A stretch of DNA of 64,000 nt from Brachypodium distachyon (Eukaryota; Streptophyta; Magnoliopsida; Poales; Poaceae), in NCBI RefSeq assembly GCF_000005505.3, contig NC_016135.3:19624613-19688612 (forward strand), read 5' to 3'. Shown one piece after another: positions 60,511-64,000 of the stretch. The position numbers and the translations under genes were made by a program. The notes under the pieces are model-generated. The model did not search any database, was not told the DNA's origin, and was given only the letters and a program-made list of their open reading frames with translations. Within the stretch, counting starts at the first letter, position 1; every line of letters begins with the position of its first letter.

Positions 60511-60518
60511 TATATATA
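60511..60518 (+). promoter_or_regulatory. TATA box of response regulator gene
   Basis: TATATATA lies about 150 bp before the start codon, after a pyrimidine-rich stretch. The position suits a 5' leader of about 115-120 nt. Confidence 0.7.
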
Positions 60519-60660
60519 GGGGCCGCGACCCCGTGTCTCGTAGCATCGCAGCACGGCAGCACTCCGCAGTCACCCACTTACCCAAATCCTTTGCGTTTCT
60601 CTCCATCTCCTCCGCGAGACCACGAGTGATCCATCGGTGAATTAATTGAAGGAGGAAGAG

Positions 60661-61596
60661 ATGGCGAGCTCCTGCATGGGCATTGGCGGCGAGGGGAGCG
60701 CGCCCGCGGCGCCGCACGTGCTCGCCGTGGACGACAGCTCGGTGGACCGCGCCGTCATCACCGGCATCCTGCGCAGCTCCAAGTTTCGCGGTGAGTAATC
60801 AGCAAGGTCCTCTTTTTATTCATTCGCGAGAGTATAATGTCCACAAGATCAGATCGGTCGTTTCCTTTCTCTTTTGTTCTTTTCCCTTTTTGCGTGCCAA
60901 GCATGCATGGTTTTGTGACGAGAGATTGATGTGCCTGCATGTGTGCAGTGACCGCCGTGGATAGCGCGAAGAGGGCTCTGGAGCTGCTGGGATCCGTATG
61001 TGGTCTTACTGAACCTCAAATCATCTCTCGTTTCAGAAATTTCCGTTTTTTGTGTTGCATTGCGTGCGCTATAACGTATTCTTGCATTGGGTTGCAGGGG
61101 GCCAATGTGAGCATGATAATCACCGACTACTGGATGCCGGATATGACTGGGTACGAACTGCTAAAGAAGGTGAAGGTAATATGACACGGCCAACCCTTTC
61201 TCTTCTCCTGAAATAACATGATAAATCATGCATGTACCTACGGCTAGATCCGCAGAGTACTACTGTACTTTTTTTGAGACGACAATGGTCAATGGAAATG
61301 GCATGCATGCAGGAGTCATCCAAGCTGAGGGAGATTCCAGTGGTAATCATGTCCTCGGAGAACGTGCCTACCAGGATCAACAGGTTAGATTTCGCCGTGT
61401 GGGCACCCGTACTTAATTATGCACCAAAGGCATTCTTTCTTGTTTGTGCGGTACCCCGGTGTACTCTACTGTTTGTTTAACGTTGACACGTTTTTGGTCT
61501 GTCATCAGGTGCCTGGAGGAAGGAGCAGAGGACTTCCTGCTGAAGCCCGTGCGGCGGTCCGATGTGTCGCGACTGTGCAGCCGCGTCCTCCCCTGA
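60661..61596 (+). CDS. type-A response regulator (cytokinin signalling)
   Basis: Five exons, 60661-60790, 60949-60995, 61098-61175, 61313-61383 and 61509-61596, all with GT-AG borders, give 137 residues without interruption. The protein is nearly just a receiver domain: acidic pair in [11 protein letters not shown], phospho-accepting Asp in [16 protein letters not shown], Ser in VVIMSSENV and Lys in [10 protein letters not shown]. There is no Myb-like GARP domain, so it is type A, not type B. Type-A regulators accept phosphate from histidine phosphotransfer proteins, are induced by cytokinin and dampen the pathway. The short C-terminus and exon pattern resemble rice type-A members of the OsRR6/OsRR11 kind; exact orthology is not claimed. 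Confidence 0.95.
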
Positions 61597-63944
61597 GCGC
61601 TGCATGCGCCTCTGGCTCGGACGCAAGCTATCCTGCGTGGCACGTGGATTCAGAGGAGTACTGCTGTTTTGGCCTTTTTGGGGCAGGCATGGACGCATGG
61701 ATGGAGTAGCGGTAGCCCAGTAGTATCGCTGTCAGTTTGCATGCAGCTAAGCCTGTGTTTTCCCTGATGTTTCCCCTGTTATAAGTAGTAGTAGACCTCG
61801 TATCCGTGGAAGTGCTGTGGCCTTTTGTCTTTCCTTGCCTGGGCAAGTACGGTGTCTCATGCATGTCTCGCTGTATGTTTCAGTCCCGTGGGGTTAGTGT
61901 TCAGTAAGAAAAGAAGTTTGATTAATTGGCCGCAACGTTTGCTGGTACGTGTTGGCGATGAACTTCATTTCGTTTTTTCTGAAGCAAGAATTGCTCGGTG
62001 TACAACGCTTCTCTTTTGTTTCCGCCGTTGGATGAATAATTGAGATGGTATGTTTTTGTTTCGAAACGGGGATAGTCGTACACTTGTATCGATCCAATTC
62101 AGGCATACTGTCACAGCTCCTCACGTGCAAGCATATTCATATATGAATGAGTACGGTGTCATGAGCAGAGCTTTCGAGTCGAATAATAGAAAGATCAGCT
62201 GACGGATGAAAAGGATGTCCGTAAGATCGTCGTACTGTAACATTTGACTGCTCCCATTGGTTCAAGCAGCTCTGACTATTCAAGCTTTCAACCGCTTTAC
62301 GACCAGCTTTCAACTTGTAATATAGGAACTTCTATCAAATTCAAAGCAGCAATTAACTACTTCGTCTCAGGCGCTCTACTGCCAATTTTCAATTCGTAAT
62401 TTAGGAGCTTTCGAACTCAAATCACCTATCGACTGGATGAGGTCCATCTTTTAACTGATACACTATGAACTTCCAGCCTCAGCTATCAGCTATCACAAAA
62501 TCCAACTTTTAAGTCAACAACCATAATTTGCAACTTAACCAGCATCAATTTTAACCCCAATTTGCAGAACATAAACTCAGAAACAGAAGAAACATTTGGG
62601 AGAAAATCAACAAAACCATTTATCTAACATCCCCGGCCTCCAATCCTTCCATCATCGGTGCTAGACCCCGCCAACGCCGCCATCACGCTGAAGGTTGGAT
62701 GCGGCGGAGCACAAGAAACTTAGTCAGTTGCATTGGTGTGTCCATGAGGGCACAACTGGAGGACTGGCTATGCCAATGTTGATATTCATTTTTGTTAGTA
62801 GAGACAAGAATAGATAATGACTATGGTTAATGAAAAGATACGGTTTTGCTATTTCTTAGTCGACTGAGAAATAACTATTTCTTAGTCGATGATTACAACC
62901 TTTTGATCCAATCATTGAGATTCGTGTAAAATTCATGCAAGTTCGATGGATAAGAAAATCTTCATTGGATGGCTACGGTTGTCGACTGAGAAATAACTAT
63001 TTCTTAGTCGACTGAGAAATACTAGACACTCCCGAAAATATATTATATTTGAGGGAGGGTGGGACTATTTCTCGATTGGCTTAAAAATAGTTATTTCTCA
63101 TACGATACCATAGCCATCTGGTGGAGGTTCTATTAACATTTATCACGAATCTCAGTCGTAAGACGTAAGATTTGATGGTCGTTAAAGTCCACTTAGAAAT
63201 AGTTATCTTCGAACATCCTAGAATTTTGTGGTGGTCTCCATCTCCCTGTACTTTCATTGGTGCGAAACGAAGAAAACTTCCTGGACATTAATGTTTATCT
63301 ACAAAATTTATGGAACATGTTATTGGACGTGCATCCATAATGTCTCAACCAACGTTGTGGCAAGATGTATTTTTGTATCAGCTTGATGCATTAATGTATT
63401 GTCGTTACCAATTTTTTTTGTTTTGCAGAATATTGAAATGGAATGATGAAAAGAAAATGGCTACATATAGGGAGCAAACATTTGCTCCCTATCCCCGCCG
63501 CGCGACGGGCTAAAGTTGTTAGTCCCGGATACTACAAGTTACCATCTCAACATATTAAACTTGTCACCCCAAAGTACTAAAGTTGTCAGAAGACACGTGG
63601 TGTGGTCGCAGCCACGTTCTTTCGAACAACAGATCGTTTGCTCCAGAAGACGGAAGGACGAGCATTCGTTCCTTATAATTTTCCAAACGAAATAACCTAA
63701 CAAGAGTATTAAAGACCAAAATTTTGATACTTGTATGAATGAATAATTTGGCAAGCAAATGACTCCTTACCAAATCTAGCTCATTTTTGTTGCCAATTAT
63801 AACCGATTCATGAGCAACAAAAGGCTTCACCAAATATTTGGCGATGACAAGCTAGTGCTGGAAAATGTGTCAAATGCACTAGTTAGTCAAATCAAAGTTA
63901 AAAAAAAAACTTAAACCCTTGCGGCCACTCTGTGAACTGTCACC
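61597..63944. other. 3' flank of response regulator and intergenic DNA
   Basis: About 61597-62050 is probably 3' untranslated and flanking sequence. 62200-62620 has repeated phrases of the type AGCTTTCAA and TTCAAATC without clear structure. Palindromic repeats follow at 62850-63021. No gene is seen up to 63944. Confidence 0.45.
62850..63021. repeat. palindromic TTAGTCGACTGAG repeat cluster
   Basis: ATTTCTTAGTCGACTGAGAAAT (a near-perfect palindrome on both arms) occurs at 62851-62872 and 63000-63020, each abutting partial copies (AACTATTTCTTAGTCGA at 62874-62890; GTCGACTGAGAAATAACTAT at 62981-63000). Further AAATAGTTATTTCTCA-like copies occur near 63090 and 63190. Probably the ends of one or more fold-back MITEs. 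Confidence 0.6.
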
Positions 63945-64000
63945 ATGGCTTTCTCCGCCTCCCCATCCCTCTCCTCTCTCGCTTCCTCCACCGCCGCCGC
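63945..64000 (+). CDS. 5' end of a gene, cut by window edge
   Basis: An ATG in good context (CACCATGGCT) opens a frame of 18 full codons to the edge: a Ser/Ala-rich, acid-free start (MAFSASPSLSSLASSTAA). This composition is typical of plastid transit peptides. The product cannot be named from this fragment. Confidence 0.6.
   Translation, partial: MAFSASPSLSSLASSTAA

Overview
This window is nuclear plant DNA, almost certainly from a grass (Poaceae, probably a pooid cereal or relative). The evidence is GC-rich intronless glycosyltransferase genes, grass-type Stowaway and Tourist MITEs, a Tat-type Ty3/gypsy element carrying the antisense 'putative gypsy type transposon' gene, and spliced cytokinin-related genes. 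No bacterial operons, rRNA, tRNA or CRISPR arrays were seen. I read everything by eye from sequence and translation. Family names rest on motifs, not on database searches.

Layout. 1-2.4 kb: unassigned DNA with two Stowaway-like MITEs. 2.43-10.67 kb: a nested pair. A minus-strand non-LTR retroposon candidate bounded by a 17-bp direct repeat was split by a Ty1/copia element (2600-9514, 5-bp target duplication AGAGG). 12.8-16.4 kb: a five-exon cytokinin oxidase/dehydrogenase (CKX) gene broken by a frameshift and a perfect 124-bp tandem duplication. 16.96-29.10 kb: a Ty3/gypsy element with pol on the minus strand and a second multi-exon gene on the plus strand. It has lost the gag-protease junction and most of the integrase core. 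31.3-32.8 kb: an intact UDP-glycosyltransferase (UGT). 33.09-37.34 kb: a PIF/Harbinger DNA transposon that looks complete, with TIRs, TAA duplication and both genes open. 37.68-42.64 kb: a minus-strand copia element with very short LTRs and duplication GAAAC. 43.6-44.4 kb: a Stowaway and a Tourist MITE. 46.07-47.55 kb: a second intact UGT, paralogous to the first. 47.75-54.51 kb: a plus-strand copia element with duplication GACAT. 55.9-56.4 kb: a poly-A retroposon tail in antisense. 60.66-61.60 kb: an intact five-exon type-A response regulator. 63.945 kb to the edge: the start of a gene with a transit-peptide-like N-terminus.

How the parts relate. Intact host genes are the two UGTs, the response regulator and the truncated gene at the right edge. 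CKX degrades cytokinin and type-A response regulators damp cytokinin signalling, so two cytokinin-homeostasis functions lie within 45 kb; whether this is more than coincidence is unknown. The UGT pair is a dispersed tandem duplicate. Each copy has a large transposon inserted 0.2-0.3 kb upstream of its start codon, just upstream of a TATA-like sequence that was left in place. More than half of the window is transposon sequence, and several elements are datable by LTR comparison.
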